64,000 bases of DNA from Hydrogenophaga sp. RAC07 (GCF_001713375.1 NZ_CP016449.1:3887501-3951500), one strand, 5' to 3'. Numbered from the stretch's first letter, positions 1-9,477 are shown. Translations and numbers: made by a program. The notes: generated by a model not told the origin, from the letters alone.

Positions 1-1310
1 TGACGATCAGCCACGACCGGGCCTTTCTGGACCGCGTGGCCACGCGCATGGTGGAACTGGACCGCGGGCGGCTGCTGAGCTACCCGGGCAACTTTGCGCA
101 ATACCAGCTCCTCAAGGAAGAGCAGATGGCACAAGAGGCGGTGATCAGCGCACGCGCCGACAAGCTGCTGGCCCAGGAGGAGGTGTGGATTCGCAAGGGG
201 GTGGAGGCACGGCGCACGCGTGCGCAAGGGCGCATCACGCGGCTGGAGCGTTTGCGCGAGCAACGTGCGCAGCGCCGCGACGCGCTGGGCAGCGTGAAGC
301 TGGAAGTGGCCAGCGGCAGCGCCAGCGGCAAGATCGTGGCAGAGCTTGAGAAGGTGACGCAGTCATTCCCCACCACGGACGGTGGGCAGCGCACGGTGGT
401 TCGCGATTTCTCGGCAACCATCCTGCGCGGCGACAAGATTGGCCTGATCGGCCCGAACGGCGCGGGCAAGACCACGCTGCTCAAGATCATCCTGGGCGAA
501 CTCGTGCCCACGGGCGGCTCGGTGCGCCAGGGCAGCAAGATCAGCGTGGCGTATTTCGACCAGATGCGCGACCAGCTGGATCTGGACGCCACGCTGGAAG
601 ACTTCATCAGCCCGGGCAGCGAGTGGATCGAGATCGGCAACAAGCGCACACACGTGAAGAGCTACCTGAGCGATTTCCTGTTTTCGCCAGCGCGCGCCAA
701 CGCGCCGGTGCGCACGCTCTCGGGTGGCGAGCGCAACCGTCTGCTGCTGGCGCGCCTGTTTGCGCGTCCGGCCAACGTGCTGGTGCTGGACGAGCCGACC
801 AACGATCTGGACATCGACACGCTGGAGCTGCTCGAAGACCTGCTCCAGCAGTACGAAGGCACGGTGTTTCTGGTGAGTCACGACCGGCGCTTCCTGGACA
901 ACGTGGTCACGAGCACCCTGGTGTTCGAGGGCGAAGGCCGCTGGCGCGAGTACGTGGGCGATGTGCAGGACTGGATGACACAGTCGGCCCGTTCTGAAGC
1001 CTTGCAACGCGAGCGCGATGCGCAAAATGCCGTGCCTGTCGTCAAAGCGCCTGCCGCGCCAGCGCCGGCCACAGCCCCCGCCACGAACAAGAAGAAGCTC
1101 AGCTACAAGGAACAGCGGGAATTCGACGGCCTGCCGGCGCGCATTGCCGAACTCGAGGCCGAACAGGCCAGCGTGGACAAAGAACTGGGCGGCGGTCAAC
1201 TTTTCAACACCGATCCGGCCCGGGCCGCTCAACTTGGCGCACGCCATGCCGATATCGAGGCTGAATGGCTTCGTGCAATGGAGCGCTGGGAGGTGCTTGG
1301 CGGAAGCTGA
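1..1310 (+). CDS. uup: ABC-F family ATPase, Uup-like (5' end outside window)
   Basis: Soluble tandem-ATPase protein of the ABC-F class, whose members act on ribosomes or DNA rather than in transport. The reading frame is open from base 3 and starts within the H-switch of the first ATPase domain (ISHDRAFLDRV), so the N-terminal half is missing off the left edge. Visible, in fragment residues: an inter-domain coiled linker (about 45-95), the second Walker A GPNGAGKTT (about 150), the signature LSGGERNRLLLARLFA (about 240), Walker B VLVLDEPTNDLD (about 260), H-switch SHDRRFLD (about 291), an Ala/Pro-rich tether, and a C-terminal helical hairpin (ARIAELEAEQ...) typical of Uup. The C-terminal domain favours Uup over EttA. 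A GTG at 36 is in frame but sits inside the conserved domain and is not the start. Confidence 0.88.
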   Translation, partial: TISHDRAFLDRVATRMVELDRGRLLSYPGNFAQYQLLKEEQMAQEAVISARADKLLAQEEVWIRKGVEARRTRAQGRITRLERLREQRAQRRDALGSVKLEVASGSASGKIVAELEKVTQSFPTTDGGQRTVVRDFSATILRGDKIGLIGPNGAGKTTLLKIILGELVPTGGSVRQGSKISVAYFDQMRDQLDLDATLEDFISPGSEWIEIGNKRTHVKSYLSDFLFSPARANAPVRTLSGGERNRLLLARLFARPANVLVLDEPTNDLDIDTLELLEDLLQQYEGTVFLVSHDRRFLDNVVTSTLVFEGEGRWREYVGDVQDWMTQSARSEALQRERDAQNAVPVVKAPAAPAPATAPATNKKKLSYKEQREFDGLPARIAELEAEQASVDKELGGGQLFNTDPARAAQLGARHADIEAEWLRAMERWEVLGGS

Positions 1311-1360
1311 TACGCCGGTCAGCCTGAGCCGAAGTTGCGCAACACCCCACACTATGGCCC

Positions 1361-3589
1361 ATGACACCTGACCGCCTGGCTCTGGATTTGCAGCGAGCGC
1401 TCAACGAGCTTGCGCAGGAGAAGGCGCGCACCTCGCAGTTGTTGTCCGAGGTGGAACAGCAGAACCGGGAACTGGACAGGCTGCGCAGTTCGGTGCACCG
1501 CGAGGCCAACAGCCGCCTGCTGGCCGAAGAAGCGCTGGACGAAACCCGCGACCGGCTGCAGATGGCGGTGGACGCCGCCGGCCTGGCCTTGTGGGACTGG
1601 CAGCTGCCCGCCCACCAGATGTTCCTCACGGCGCGCTGGGGCGAACTGGTGGGTGACATCGGCCGGGACGCCTACTGGGCCATTGACGACCTGAAGGCGC
1701 GCCTGCACCCCGACGACGCGCCGCGGCTTCAAAGCGCCATGAAGGCCCTGCTGGAAGGCCGCGAACAGCGCGCTGTGGTGCAGCACCGGGTGCGCACCGC
1801 CACTGGCTGGATGTGGGTCGAGACGCACGGCATGGTGGCCGAACACGATCCCAAGGGCAAACCGCTGCGCCTCATGGGCACGCTGGCCGACATCGGAGAG
1901 CGCAAACGCATCGAACAAGACGGCGCGCGCGCCCGTGAACTGGCCGAGCAGGCGAGCCGGGCCAAGAGCGAGTTCCTGGCCAACATCAGCCACGAAGTGC
2001 GCACACCGCTCAATGCGCTGATGGGGCTCACCCGCATGCTCATGGACTCGCCGCTGAACGCCGAGCAGGCGAGCTGGCTCTCGCTCATGGACAGCTCGGC
2101 GCATTCGCTGCTCGCCCTGCTCAACGACATCCTCGACTTGTCGCGCATCGAAGCGGGCAAGCTGGATATCGAACACACGCGCTTCGACCTGCACCGCGCA
2201 CTGCAAGACGCGTCGGGCCCCCACGCGGAGCAGGCCCGGGCCAAACCGCTGAGCTTCCAGCTCGTGCTGCATCCCGACCTGCCGCAATGGGTCATGGGTG
2301 ACCCGGGACGGCTGGGACAGGTGGTGGGCAATCTGCTGTCCAACGCCATCAAGTTCACGCCGCGCAACGGACGCATCGACGTGACGGTGTCCAGCCCCAA
2401 GACCGCTGGTCAGGGGTCGCGTCAACTGCAACTCAAGGTACAGGACAGCGGCGTGGGCATCGGCCGCAAGCAACAAGCCACGATATTTGAAGCCTTCACG
2501 CAGGCCGATGCGTCCACCGCGCGCCGCCATGGTGGCAGCGGTCTGGGCCTGGCCATCTGCGCACGGCTGGCCGGCCTCATGGGCGGCCGCATCGACCTGC
2601 AGAGCGAGCTCGGCCAGGGCAGCACCTTCACGCTGACGCTGCCGCTGCAGGAAGCCCCCATGGACAACAGCGGGCCCCTGAGCGCGCCGATGGAGCTGCT
2701 GGAGATCGCCGACGCCGGCCCGCGCTACGCCGGCATGGTGGTGCTGCTCGCCGAAGACCACCCGGTCAACGAGATGATGTTGCGCCAGCTGCTGCTGCGC
2801 CTGGGCTGCATCGTGCGCGTGGCGCGCGGCGGCGCACAGGCTGTGGCGCAGTGGGAGCAAGGCGGCATCGACCTGGTGCTCATGGACGTGCAGATGCCCG
2901 GCATGAGCGGTCTGCAGGCCACCCAGATGATCCGCGAGGCGGAGGCACGGCGCCGACTCCTGCGCACACCGATCGTGGCCGTCACCGCCAACGCCATGCC
3001 GGGCGATCGCGAAAACTGCCTCGCCGCGGGCATGGACGGTTACACGCCCAAGCCGGTGAGCCCGCAGGCCCTGATGCGCGAAATGGACCGGGTGCTGGAG
3101 ATGCTGGCCCACGGGCTGCCCGCCGGGCACACACCGGACCTGCTCGCCGGCGTGCCGACCACCCACCCCGCCATCCCGGCACCCAGCCAACCCGCCGCGT
3201 CGCCACAGGCCCTGGACGTGGAAAAGCTGCGTCGGCGCCTGGATGGTGACGAAGAGACCTTGCAGCAACTGGCCATGGCCATGCGCAGCGACCTGGTATC
3301 TCGGCTGGAGGACATGGAGCGCGCACTGGTGGCCCGCGATGCCGCCGCCGCGGTGGCGCACGCGCACGGCCTCAAGGGCTCGCTGGGCAGCATGACGGCC
3401 GAGCGCGGCGCCCGCCTGGCCAAGGGCCTGGAGCTCGCGGCAAGCGCGGGCGACTGGAGCCTGTTTGGCCGGGCCTTGCCGCTGATGCGGGCCGAGGCGC
3501 GCAAGATCGACCGCATCCTCGCGCGCATCCTCAACGCCGAGGGCGCCGACCTCTTCGGCAGCACCGACCCACCCGCCACCACCTACTGA
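1361..3589 (+). CDS. Hybrid sensor histidine kinase (PAS-HisKA-HATPase-REC-Hpt)
   Basis: A 742-residue phosphorelay kinase with no obvious transmembrane segment, so probably cytosolic. Order: N-terminal coiled coil (about 5-60), PAS domain (about 65-185), HisKA with phospho-acceptor His211 in ISHEVRTPLNAL, HATPase (about 305-435; GDPGRLGQVVGNLLSNAIKF and GGSGLGLAICARL), receiver (about 458-575) with Asp509 in LVLMDVQMPG, and an Hpt domain with His669 in HGLKGS. All phosphorylation residues are present, so a complete internal His-Asp-His relay is likely. The output response regulator is not adjacent. The 3' end overlaps the convergent MocR gene by 7 bp. The signal sensed is unknown. Confidence 0.9.
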   Translation: MTPDRLALDLQRALNELAQEKARTSQLLSEVEQQNRELDRLRSSVHREANSRLLAEEALDETRDRLQMAVDAAGLALWDWQLPAHQMFLTARWGELVGDIGRDAYWAIDDLKARLHPDDAPRLQSAMKALLEGREQRAVVQHRVRTATGWMWVETHGMVAEHDPKGKPLRLMGTLADIGERKRIEQDGARARELAEQASRAKSEFLANISHEVRTPLNALMGLTRMLMDSPLNAEQASWLSLMDSSAHSLLALLNDILDLSRIEAGKLDIEHTRFDLHRALQDASGPHAEQARAKPLSFQLVLHPDLPQWVMGDPGRLGQVVGNLLSNAIKFTPRNGRIDVTVSSPKTAGQGSRQLQLKVQDSGVGIGRKQQATIFEAFTQADASTARRHGGSGLGLAICARLAGLMGGRIDLQSELGQGSTFTLTLPLQEAPMDNSGPLSAPMELLEIADAGPRYAGMVVLLAEDHPVNEMMLRQLLLRLGCIVRVARGGAQAVAQWEQGGIDLVLMDVQMPGMSGLQATQMIREAEARRRLLRTPIVAVTANAMPGDRENCLAAGMDGYTPKPVSPQALMREMDRVLEMLAHGLPAGHTPDLLAGVPTTHPAIPAPSQPAASPQALDVEKLRRRLDGDEETLQQLAMAMRSDLVSRLEDMERALVARDAAAAVAHAHGLKGSLGSMTAERGARLAKGLELAASAGDWSLFGRALPLMRAEARKIDRILARILNAEGADLFGSTDPPATTY

Positions 3590-5007
3590 GCAGCGGCCCG
3601 GTCGCCCCGGGTGAGCCGGCCGAACACGCGCCAGAACGCGGCGTCCTGCGTGGTGGTGAAGTTGATGCGCATCAGCGTGCTCGGCGCACGGGCTGCGTGG
3701 AACAAGGCACCCGGTGCGATCAGGTAGCCCTCGTCCAGCATGCGTTGTGCCAGCGCGTCGGTGTCCACCCCCGTGTCCACCCAGCCAAAGAGGCCCACCG
3801 GCTCGGCGGCAAACGTGCAGCCCGCCGCCAGCGCCAGCTTGACGCTGCGCGCGCGCGCCGCGTCCAGCCGCGTGCGGATGCGCTCGGCGTGGCGGCGCAG
3901 CTGGCCTTGTTCGATGCACAGCGCCAGCGCCTTCTCCAGCAGTGCGGGCGTGGTCAGCGTGCTCAGCAGCTTGGTGTCCAGCAGCGGCTCCACCAGCGCG
4001 GGCGGCGCGGCCAGATAACCGATGCGCCAGTTGGGCGCGAGGATCTTGGCAAAACCGCTCACGTAGATCGTTCGCTGCAAGCCGTCGAGCGCGCTCAGGC
4101 GCGTGGCGTGTTCGGGCGCGATGTGGCTGTAGGTGTCGTCCTCGACGATGTGGAAGTTGTGCTGGTTGGCCAGCTGCAGCAGCCGGTGCGCGCCGCCGGG
4201 CGAGAGGCAATAACCCGTGGGGTTGTGGAACACGCTCACGCTCACGTAGAGCTTGGGTTTGTGCACCTCGCAGTACTTCGCCATCACGTCCAGGTCGGGC
4301 CCGTCGGCACGCCGAGGCACCGGCAGGATGCGCATGCCCAGCGCAGCCAGGCGCGCAAACTCCACCGCCCAGCCGGGCTCCTCCACCATCACCGGGTCAC
4401 CCGCGCGCAGCAGCGTGCGGCTCACGATGTCCAGCGCGTGCGTGGCGCCCACGGTGGTGATGATGTGGTCGGGTTCGGTGTGGATGCTCAACGTGCCCAG
4501 TTTTTGCGCCAGCACGCGGCGCAGGCCGCTGTCGCCCAGCGGCTCGCCATACTGGAGCGAAAAGTCCTGCAAGGCGCGCGTGCTCGTGACCTTGCGCACC
4601 GCCGCCGGCATGAAGGTGGATTCCAGCCAGTCGGGCGGGAACACGCCCATGCCCGGGTGTGGCTTGTTGCTGACCTTGTGGAACATGCCGCGGATCAGCG
4701 CGGTGGCGTTGATGGGCGATGCGCCAACGCGCGCGGCCGCCTTGGCCTCGGCGGCGGCTCCCTCGCCCCGCGCGGTGGGCATCTCGCGCACGAAAAACCC
4801 GCGGTTCTTGCGCGCGTGCACCAGGCCCTGGGCCAGCAACTGGTCGTAGGCCGCCACCACGGTGGCCGTGCTCACGCCGTGCTGCTCGGCGCACTGGCGC
4901 ACCGAAGGCAGCCGCGCACCCGGCGCCAGCAGGCGGCTGCGGATGCGGTCGGCAAAACGCACAGCGAGCTGTTCGGTCAGGGACTGTGTGGCGGTCTTCA
5001 TCAGCAT
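3583..5007 (-). CDS. MocR-type transcription regulator (GntR HTH + aminotransferase-like domain)
   Basis: PLP-binding regulator of the MocR/GabR/PdxR class. An N-terminal winged helix of GntR type (RLPSVRQCAEQHGVSTATVVAAYDQL) is followed by a fold-type-I aminotransferase domain. The PLP lysine is in SGFAKILAPNWRIG (codon 4045-4047), preceded by FHNPTGYCLSP and VEDDTYS. A GTG at 5046 would add 13 residues, but it lies between the arms of a candidate operator (5032-5057). The ATG at 5007 (474 aa) or the one at 5001 is therefore preferred. The gene is divergent from the seven-gene operon beginning at 5150, which it very likely controls, since MocR genes usually flank their targets. Ligand and direction of regulation are unknown. 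Confidence 0.88.
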   Translation of the reverse strand: MLMKTATQSLTEQLAVRFADRIRSRLLAPGARLPSVRQCAEQHGVSTATVVAAYDQLLAQGLVHARKNRGFFVREMPTARGEGAAAEAKAAARVGASPINATALIRGMFHKVSNKPHPGMGVFPPDWLESTFMPAAVRKVTSTRALQDFSLQYGEPLGDSGLRRVLAQKLGTLSIHTEPDHIITTVGATHALDIVSRTLLRAGDPVMVEEPGWAVEFARLAALGMRILPVPRRADGPDLDVMAKYCEVHKPKLYVSVSVFHNPTGYCLSPGGAHRLLQLANQHNFHIVEDDTYSHIAPEHATRLSALDGLQRTIYVSGFAKILAPNWRIGYLAAPPALVEPLLDTKLLSTLTTPALLEKALALCIEQGQLRRHAERIRTRLDAARARSVKLALAAGCTFAAEPVGLFGWVDTGVDTDALAQRMLDEGYLIAPGALFHAARAPSTLMRINFTTTQDAAFWRVFGRLTRGDRAAAQ

Positions 5008-5031
5008 GGTGGCGGCATCCTGGCAAGCGTT

Positions 5032-5057
5032 CTGTACTGTTGGCACGACCAGTACAG
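5032..5057. promoter_or_regulatory. Candidate MocR operator: 7-bp inverted repeat
   Basis: CTGTACT at 5032-5038 and its exact complement AGTACAG at 5051-5057 are separated by 12 bp, in the gap between the MocR gene and the operon it faces. Centre-to-centre spacing is 19 bp, about two helical turns. It is placed for autoregulation and control of the divergent operon. The function is inferred from position and symmetry only. Confidence 0.5.
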
Positions 5058-5079
5058 TTTCACAACTGCGCTGGCCGAC

Positions 5080-5098
5080 TGTATTGGTGGTGTATTGG
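5080..5098 (+). repeat. Short tandem direct repeat in the divergent promoter region
   Basis: TGTATTGG occurs at 5080-5087 and again at 5091-5098, an 11-bp period that places both copies on one helix face. MocR/GntR proteins often bind direct repeats, so this could be a second half-site set or part of the promoter of the operon starting at 5150. Confidence 0.35.
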
Positions 5099-5149
5099 GA
5101 CCAAGATTACATTGAACCTCCCGCACCGACAACCCCCGTCCCACTGCCC

Positions 5150-5764
5150 ATGAGCGCCCCCGAGTTGACCGCCCTGCTGCTGTTCTGCACCGCGATGAGC
5201 TTTTCGCCGGGGCCGAACACCACGCTGTCCACCGCACTCGCGGCCAACCTGGGCCTGCGGCGCGCGCTGCGCTTCTGCTTCGCCGTGCCCACCGGCTGGA
5301 CGCTGCTCATGCTGGCCTGCGGCCTCGGGTTGGGCGCGCTGGTGCTGAGCGTGCCCGCGCTGCGCTGGGGCGTGAAACTGCTCGGCGTGGTCTACATGCT
5401 GTGGCTGGCGTGGAAGCTGGCTGGCGCCGCCCGGCTGTCCGACGTCGACGCGTCCCGCCTCAACGTCACGTTCCTGCAAGGCGTGGGCCTGCAGTTCCTC
5501 AACATCAAGGCCTGGATGCTGGCGCTAACGCTCACCGCAGGCTGGGTCGTCAACGCCAGTGGACAACCCGCCGCCAATCCTGGAGAGCGGCTGGCCATCA
5601 TCTGCGCGGTGATGGTGGTGTTCGCCTTCGTCAGCAACTTCACCTACGCGGTGGCCGGCTCGCTGCTGCGCGAGTGGCTCACCCAGGGCAGGCGCCTGGT
5701 CTGGTTCAACCGTTTGCTGGCCGCCGTGCTGGTGGCCACGGCCCTCTGGATGCTCACGGTATGA
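5150..5764 (+). CDS. LysE/RhtB family amino-acid exporter
   Basis: Inner-membrane translocator of 204 residues, the usual size for LysE/RhtB, with about six hydrophobic segments. The family signature is near the N-terminus (AMSFSPGPNTTLSTALAAN), followed by LQFLNIKAWMLAL in the middle. The start ATG at 5150 is chosen because the protein begins MSAPELTALLLF like its relatives; a longer in-frame opening upstream would run through the operator region and the MocR coding sequence. It is the first gene of the MocR-facing operon and overlaps the next gene by 4 bp (ATGA). It probably exports an amino acid or derivative handled by the downstream PLP enzymes. The substrate cannot be read from sequence. 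Confidence 0.88.
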   Translation: MSAPELTALLLFCTAMSFSPGPNTTLSTALAANLGLRRALRFCFAVPTGWTLLMLACGLGLGALVLSVPALRWGVKLLGVVYMLWLAWKLAGAARLSDVDASRLNVTFLQGVGLQFLNIKAWMLALTLTAGWVVNASGQPAANPGERLAIICAVMVVFAFVSNFTYAVAGSLLREWLTQGRRLVWFNRLLAAVLVATALWMLTV

Positions 5765-6705
5765 ACACACAAGCCCTTGCCACCCCTCGCTGGCTTGAGC
5801 AGCCCGCCAACAAAGGCCTGTTGCTGGGTCTTCTCGGCGTGACGATCTTTGCGCTCACCCTGCCCATGACCCGGCTGGCCGTGGGCACGGTGGACGCGCC
5901 GCAGATGTCGGGTGTGTTCGTGGCCCTCGGCCGGGCTGTGGTGGCGGCCCTGCTGTCCATCGGGTTCCTGATCGCCACACGCGCACCGCTGCCCCGTCGC
6001 GCCGACCTGCTGCCGCTGGCCATCACCGCGGGCGGCGTGGTGTTCGGCTTCCCGCTGTTCACCTCGGTGGCCATGCGCTACGTGGAAGCGGTTCACGCCA
6101 GCGTGATCGTGGGCGTGTTGCCACTGGCCACCGCGGCGGTGGGCGCGCTGCTGCACCGCCAGCGCCCGTCCACCGGTTTCTGGCTGTGCGCGGCGCTGGG
6201 CAGCGCGCTGGTGGTGGGTTTTGCGGTGCTGCGCTCGGGCAGCGCGGGCCTGAACATCCACCCGGCCGACGCGCTGCTGCTCGCGGCCATGCTGTGCGCT
6301 GCGGTGGGCTACGGGTATGGCGCGCGCCTGTCGCAACACATGCGTGCCGAACACGTGATCTGCTGGGCACTGGTGATGGCGCTGCCACTCACCCTGCCGC
6401 TGGCGGCGTTCACCAGCCCGCAGGCCGCGCTGCCCGCTTCGGCCTGGTGGGGCTTTGCCTACACAGCCGTGTTTTCCATGTGGCTGGGCTTTTTTGCGTG
6501 GTACCGGGGCCTCGCCCTGGGTGGCACGGTGCGGGTGAGCCAGGTGCAACTGGTGCAGCCTTTCCTCGGCATGCTGTTCGCTGTGCCGCTGCTCGGCGAG
6601 CGGCTGGACGCGGTCACACTGGGCTTTGCCGCAGCCGTGATCGCCACCGTTTTCATCGGAAAGAAAATGCCGGTACACGCCACCGCACCCGCCCAACGGA
6701 TTTGA
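5761..6705 (+). CDS. EamA/DMT family transporter
   Basis: A 314-residue membrane protein with ten predicted hydrophobic helices arranged as two EamA repeats (about 20-150 and 165-305). The second repeat ends in a typical VQPFLGMLFAVPLLGERL motif. Drug/metabolite transporters of this class often export amino acids or related metabolites. The start ATG overlaps the stop of the LysE gene (ATGA), so the two transporters are probably translationally coupled. The next gene begins 12 bp downstream. Two different exporters at the head of a regulator-linked operon suggest overflow or toxic-intermediate relief, which is inference. Confidence 0.88.
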   Translation: MNTQALATPRWLEQPANKGLLLGLLGVTIFALTLPMTRLAVGTVDAPQMSGVFVALGRAVVAALLSIGFLIATRAPLPRRADLLPLAITAGGVVFGFPLFTSVAMRYVEAVHASVIVGVLPLATAAVGALLHRQRPSTGFWLCAALGSALVVGFAVLRSGSAGLNIHPADALLLAAMLCAAVGYGYGARLSQHMRAEHVICWALVMALPLTLPLAAFTSPQAALPASAWWGFAYTAVFSMWLGFFAWYRGLALGGTVRVSQVQLVQPFLGMLFAVPLLGERLDAVTLGFAAAVIATVFIGKKMPVHATAPAQRI

Positions 6706-6717
6706 ACGGAGAACGCC

Positions 6718-8007
6718 ATGAAGCCCAACGACCTGCCCACCACCCGGTCCACCGCCACGCCCTGGACCCTGGCGCGCCGCGCCGAGCGCATGAACCCGTC
6801 GGTGATCCGCGAGCTGCTCAAGCTCACCGAGCGCCCGGGCATCATCAGCCTTGCCGGCGGCCTGCCCTCGCCCGACACCTTCCCCATCGAGGCCATGCGC
6901 GAGGCCTGCGACCGCGTACTGCTTGAGGACGGCCGCAGTGCCTTGCAGTACGCCGCCAGCGAGGGCTACGGCCCGCTGCGCGAGTGGGTCGCGGCCAGCC
7001 TGCCCTGGGCGGTGGACCCGGCGCAGGTGCTCATCACCACCGGCAGCCAGCAGGGCCTGGACCTGGTGGCCAAGGTGTTGATCGACAGCGGCAGCCGCGT
7101 GCTGGTGGAAACACCCACCTACCTCGGTGCGCTGCAGGCGTTCGCGCCCATGGAGCCGCAGATCGAGGGCGTGGCGAGTGACGCCGGGGGCGTGGACGTG
7201 GACGCCTTGCTGCAGCAGCTCGGCGCGGGCGACGACCAGCCCGAGAGCATGGAGCGGCGGCGCCTGCTCACGCTCGATCTCGACCCGGCCAGCAGCCCGC
7301 AGGCCGCGCCGCGTTTTCTGTATGTGTTGCCCAATTTTCAGAACCCGACCGGTCGCAGCATGGATCTGGCGCGGCGCCAGGCGCTGGTGGCCGCGGCCTC
7401 GCGCGTGGGCTTGCCGCTGGTGGAAGACAATCCCTATGGCGACCTGTGGTTCGACCAGCCGCCGCCCGCGCCACTGACCGCACTCAACCCCGAGGGCTGC
7501 ATCTACCTGGGTTCGTTCTCCAAGATCCTCGCGCCCGGCCTGCGCCTGGGCTTCATGGTGGCGCCCGCCAGCATCTACCCCAAGCTGCTGCAAGCCAAAC
7601 AGGCCGCCGACCTGCACAGCCCCAGCTTCAACCAGCGCGTGGTGGCCGAGGTGCTCAAGGACGGATTTCTGGACCGGCACGTGCCCACCATCCGCGCGCT
7701 CTACAAGCGCCAGTGCCTGGCCATGCTCGCCGCGCTGGACAACGAGATGGCGGGTCTGGACGTGCAGTGGAACGAGCCCGACGGCGGCATGTTCCTCTGG
7801 GTGCGGCTGCCCGAGGGCATGAACGCCACCGAACTCCTGCCCAAGGCGGTGGAGCATGGCGTGGCCTTCGTGCCCGGCAGCGCCTTCTACGCCGACCACG
7901 CCGACCCACGCACCCTGCGCCTGAGCTTCGTGACGGCCACGGTCGAACAGATGGGCGTGGGCATCGCGGGCCTGGCGCGCGCCATCCGCGACCAGCAAGG
8001 AGCCTGA
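6718..8007 (+). CDS. PLP-dependent class I/II aminotransferase
   Basis: A 429-residue fold-type-I enzyme of the group that includes 2-aminoadipate aminotransferases. The substrate-binding segment GIISLAGGLPSPDTFP is near residue 40, the cofactor-phosphate segment TTGSQQGLDLVAKVL near 105, NFQNPTGRSM near 208, and the Schiff-base Lys269 is in GSFSKILAPGLRLG. A conserved arginine region (TLRLSFVTA) lies near the C-terminus. It transfers amino groups between an amino acid and a 2-oxo acid; substrate unknown. It is the third gene of the operon, 12 bp after the EamA gene and 2 bp before the GST gene. It lacks the HTH of the regulator, so it is a catalytic paralogue. Confidence 0.9.
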   Translation: MKPNDLPTTRSTATPWTLARRAERMNPSVIRELLKLTERPGIISLAGGLPSPDTFPIEAMREACDRVLLEDGRSALQYAASEGYGPLREWVAASLPWAVDPAQVLITTGSQQGLDLVAKVLIDSGSRVLVETPTYLGALQAFAPMEPQIEGVASDAGGVDVDALLQQLGAGDDQPESMERRRLLTLDLDPASSPQAAPRFLYVLPNFQNPTGRSMDLARRQALVAAASRVGLPLVEDNPYGDLWFDQPPPAPLTALNPEGCIYLGSFSKILAPGLRLGFMVAPASIYPKLLQAKQAADLHSPSFNQRVVAEVLKDGFLDRHVPTIRALYKRQCLAMLAALDNEMAGLDVQWNEPDGGMFLWVRLPEGMNATELLPKAVEHGVAFVPGSAFYADHADPRTLRLSFVTATVEQMGVGIAGLARAIRDQQGA

Positions 8008-8009
8008 GC

Positions 8010-8624
8010 GTGCTGCACCTGTGGGGCCGCCTGAGTTCCATCAACGTGCGCAAGGTGGTGCTGTGTGCGCAGGTGCTCGGCATCGATCTGCCGCGCACCG
8101 ACGCGGGCCTGGCATTCGGTGTGGTGGACACGCCCGACTACCGCGCGAAGAATCCCAACGGCCTGGTGCCGCTGCTGCGCGATGGTGACTTCTCGCTGTG
8201 GGAATCCAACGCCATCGTCAGGTACCTCTGCGCCCGCGAGGGCAGGTTGTACCCGCCCCATCTGCAGCAACGCTTCGACGCCGAACGCTGGATGGACTGG
8301 CAGCAGACCACCCTCAACCCGGCGGGCAGCCCGGGCTTCAAGCAGTGGATACGCGTGGCACCCGAACAGCGCGACGCCGGCGTGATCGCGCAATCGGTCG
8401 CGGCCACGGAACCGCTGTTTGCGATGCTCGACGAGCACCTGTCACACCAGGCCTTCATGGGCGGCGACGAGCCCACCATGGCCGACATTCCCATCGCCTG
8501 CGAGGTGCACCGCTGGTGGGGCCTGCCGCAGTCGCGCCCATCGTGGCCGCATCTGGAGCGCTGGTACGCCGGCTGGCTGGCCGTGCCCGCGAGCCGGGGT
8601 GTGCTCGACCTGCCTTTGTCCTGA
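8010..8624 (+). CDS. Glutathione S-transferase family protein
   Basis: A 204-residue cytosolic GST. The N-terminal thioredoxin-like domain has the catalytic-serine style region LWGRLSSINVRKVVL, the cis-proline motif GLVPLLRDG and the glutathione gamma-Glu contact WESNAIVRYLC. The C-terminal helical domain includes the N-capping segment PTMADIPIACEVHRWW. The start is GTG at 8010, 2 bp after the previous stop, with AAGGAG ending 8 bp upstream; no ATG is better placed. In this operon it may detoxify or isomerise an electrophilic intermediate, which is inference from context. Confidence 0.88.
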   Translation: MLHLWGRLSSINVRKVVLCAQVLGIDLPRTDAGLAFGVVDTPDYRAKNPNGLVPLLRDGDFSLWESNAIVRYLCAREGRLYPPHLQQRFDAERWMDWQQTTLNPAGSPGFKQWIRVAPEQRDAGVIAQSVAATEPLFAMLDEHLSHQAFMGGDEPTMADIPIACEVHRWWGLPQSRPSWPHLERWYAGWLAVPASRGVLDLPLS

Positions 8625-8637
8625 ACTGGAACCCGCC

Positions 8638-9477
8638 ATGACCCCACGCGCATTTCAACAAGTCGACGTGTTCACCGACACGCCCTACCTCGGCAACCCG
8701 TTGGCCGTGGTGCTCGACGGCACGGGCCTCAGCACCGAAGCCATGCAGCGCTTCACCGACTGGACCAACCTCTCGGAATGCACCTTCGTGCTGCCGCCCG
8801 CGAACGCCGATGCCGACTACCGCGTGCGCATCTTCTGCCCCGGGCGCGAGCTGCCGTTTGCCGGCCACCCCACGCTGGGCACCTGCCACGCGTGGTTGCA
8901 GGCCGGCGGACAGCCGCGCGGCGAACACGTCGTGCAGGAATGCGGCGTGGGTCTGGTGCGCATCAAACGCGATGACGCCAGGCTTGCCTTCGCAGCACCG
9001 CCCCTGCGCCGCAGCGGCCCGCTCGATGAGGCCGACCTTGCACTGATCGCGCGTGGCCTGGGCATCCCGCGCGAAGACATCCTGGCCCACGCCTGGTGCG
9101 AGAACGGCCCACCCTGGCGCGGCGTGATGCTGCGCAGCGCCACGCAGCTGCTGGCCCTGAAGCCCAACGCCACGGTCCTCGCGGGGCTGGACATCGGCGT
9201 GGTCGCGCCGAAGCCCGCCGGCGCGGACACCGCGTTTGAAGTGCGCGCTTTCTTCCACACGCATGAGACGCTGAGCGAAGACCCGGTGACCGGCAGCCTG
9301 AATGCTGCCGTGGCGCAATGGCTCATCGGCGCGGGCCTCGCACCCGACCGGTACGTGGCGGCGCAAGGCACGGCCATGGGCCGCGCCGGGCGCGTGCACA
9401 TCGAGCGTGACGCGGACGGCACCATCTGGGTCGGCGGTGCCTCGGTCACCTGCATCAGCGGTCAGGTGGTGCTGTGA
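8638..9477 (+). CDS. PhzF family isomerase/epimerase-like protein
   Basis: A 279-residue member of the PhzF/diaminopimelate-epimerase fold. It starts with the family motif [18 protein letters not shown] and carries the conserved catalytic glutamate region LSECTFVL (about 45), [17 protein letters not shown] (about 77) and [16 protein letters not shown] (about 218). PhzF itself isomerises a phenazine precursor, but most homologues have unassigned substrates and no phenazine genes are present here. It is the fifth gene of the operon; its stop overlaps the next GTG start by 4 bp. Confidence 0.88.
   Translation: MTPRAFQQVDVFTDTPYLGNPLAVVLDGTGLSTEAMQRFTDWTNLSECTFVLPPANADADYRVRIFCPGRELPFAGHPTLGTCHAWLQAGGQPRGEHVVQECGVGLVRIKRDDARLAFAAPPLRRSGPLDEADLALIARGLGIPREDILAHAWCENGPPWRGVMLRSATQLLALKPNATVLAGLDIGVVAPKPAGADTAFEVRAFFHTHETLSEDPVTGSLNAAVAQWLIGAGLAPDRYVAAQGTAMGRAGRVHIERDADGTIWVGGASVTCISGQVVL

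Noticed and set aside
3583..3589. Seven-base overlap of the hybrid kinase and MocR stop regions as evidence of a frameshift
   Set aside because: Both genes have complete domains and typical lengths. A short convergent overlap is normal in this compact genome.
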